A DNA stretch of 8,485 bases from Tardiphaga sp. (GTDB lineage: Bacteria; Pseudomonadota; Alphaproteobacteria; Rhizobiales; Xanthobacteraceae), in assembly GCA_028290765.1 (NCBI GenBank), contig JAQGJF010000857.1, positions 1 through 8,485 on the forward strand. The letters run 5' to 3'. Shown here one piece after another: positions 8,027-8,485 of the stretch. A program made the translations under genes and the position numbers. Each line of letters begins with the position of its first letter. Position 1 is the stretch's first letter. The notes below the pieces were generated by a model that was given only the letters and a program-made list of their open reading frames with translations, was not told the origin of the DNA and made no database searches.

Positions 8027-8485
8027 TCTTCCGGGCCAGGCGACCAGCCAATTGACCGCGCCATCCGTCGCCCCTCCGCGCCACCTCGGCCGCATCACGC
8101 TCGACGTCCGCCAGAACCTGTCGCCTTGGAAGCAGGCCGTTTTCGTCGGCGGTTCGCTGATCCTCGGTCTGGCTATATCGGTGGCTGTTCTCGCGGCGGT
8201 TGGCGTTTCACCGGTGACGCTCGCCTCGGAGCTCACAAGCATCCTCACAGCCGAAAGCCTGCGCGGTGTACTGGTTCAGGCCGCGCCGCTGGTCCTCGTC
8301 GGGCTGGGCGCCAGCTTGGCGTTCCGCATCGGCTTCTGGAATCTCGGCCTCGAAGGCCAGATGATTTTCGGCGGCATTTTCGCAGCCGCAGTCTCGATTT
8401 ACGACATCGGGCCGCCATCGACGCGACTGCTGCTGATGGGACTTGCCGCCGCTATAGGCGGGACGCTGTGGGTGCTGCTGGTGGC
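8019..8485 (+). CDS. BmpA-type ABC importer permease, YufP-like (3' end missing)
   Basis: First 155 residues of a permease that continues beyond the window; the frame is open to the last base. A hydrophilic N-terminal stretch of about 40 residues, somewhat long and Pro/Ala-rich, precedes the first membrane helix (about 41-62). A periplasmic segment and a second helix (about 86-104) follow, then the family motif FRIGFWNLGLEGQM (102-115) and more hydrophobic helices to the end. The ATG at 8019 overlaps the ATPase stop in another frame. A second ATG at 8023 overlaps that stop as ATGA but hits a stop after 10 codons, so 8019 is the sensible start. This is the same permease class as the partial gene at 1-572, and it completes binding protein, ATPase and permease in the usual order. 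It is expected to be followed by a YufQ-like partner. Confidence 0.92.

Overview
The window is a compact, almost gap-free stretch of high-GC DNA with every supported gene on the + strand. Gene style, codon use and protein families suggest an alphaproteobacterium, most likely Bradyrhizobium/Rhodopseudomonas-like. That placement is an inference, since no rRNA or marker gene is present. The theme is uptake and catabolism of purine-type heterocycles.

Layout. (1) Bases 1-1517 hold the end of one BmpA/YufPQ-type ABC importer: the C-terminal half of a first permease, then a complete second permease. (2) Bases 1517-5284 hold an enzyme block: an 8-oxoguanine-deaminase-type amidohydrolase, a short Rieske-oxygenase-like protein, a possible 27-codon ORF, and a guanine deaminase. 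These genes touch or overlap (1-base overlap at 1517, 23-base gap with a strong Shine-Dalgarno before 2947, ATGA and GTGA overlaps around the small ORF). Together with the permeases they look like one transcript. (3) Bases 5285-5426 form the only real intergenic region. It is AT-richer and carries a plausible promoter. (4) From 5427 a second BmpA-type importer begins: a periplasmic binding protein, a double-domain ATPase, and the first 155 codons of a permease that runs off the window.

How the parts could work together. Two importers bring in purine nucleosides or bases. Guanine deaminase turns guanine into xanthine. The 8-oxoguanine-type deaminase would turn 8-oxoguanine into urate. The oxygenase-like protein sits between the two deaminases and could act on a product such as urate, but its substrate is not shown by the sequence.

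The main oddity is that oxygenase-like gene (2947-3804). It keeps the whole mononuclear-iron catalytic domain, including the Asp that normally passes electrons between subunits, but has no CxH...CxxH cysteine/histidine pairs. The [2Fe-2S]-binding part of the Rieske domain has been cleanly removed while the surrounding strands remain. No reductase or ferredoxin gene is present in the window. It is either an oxygenase fed electrons by a separate protein or a repurposed or decaying enzyme, and it is the best candidate here for something undescribed.
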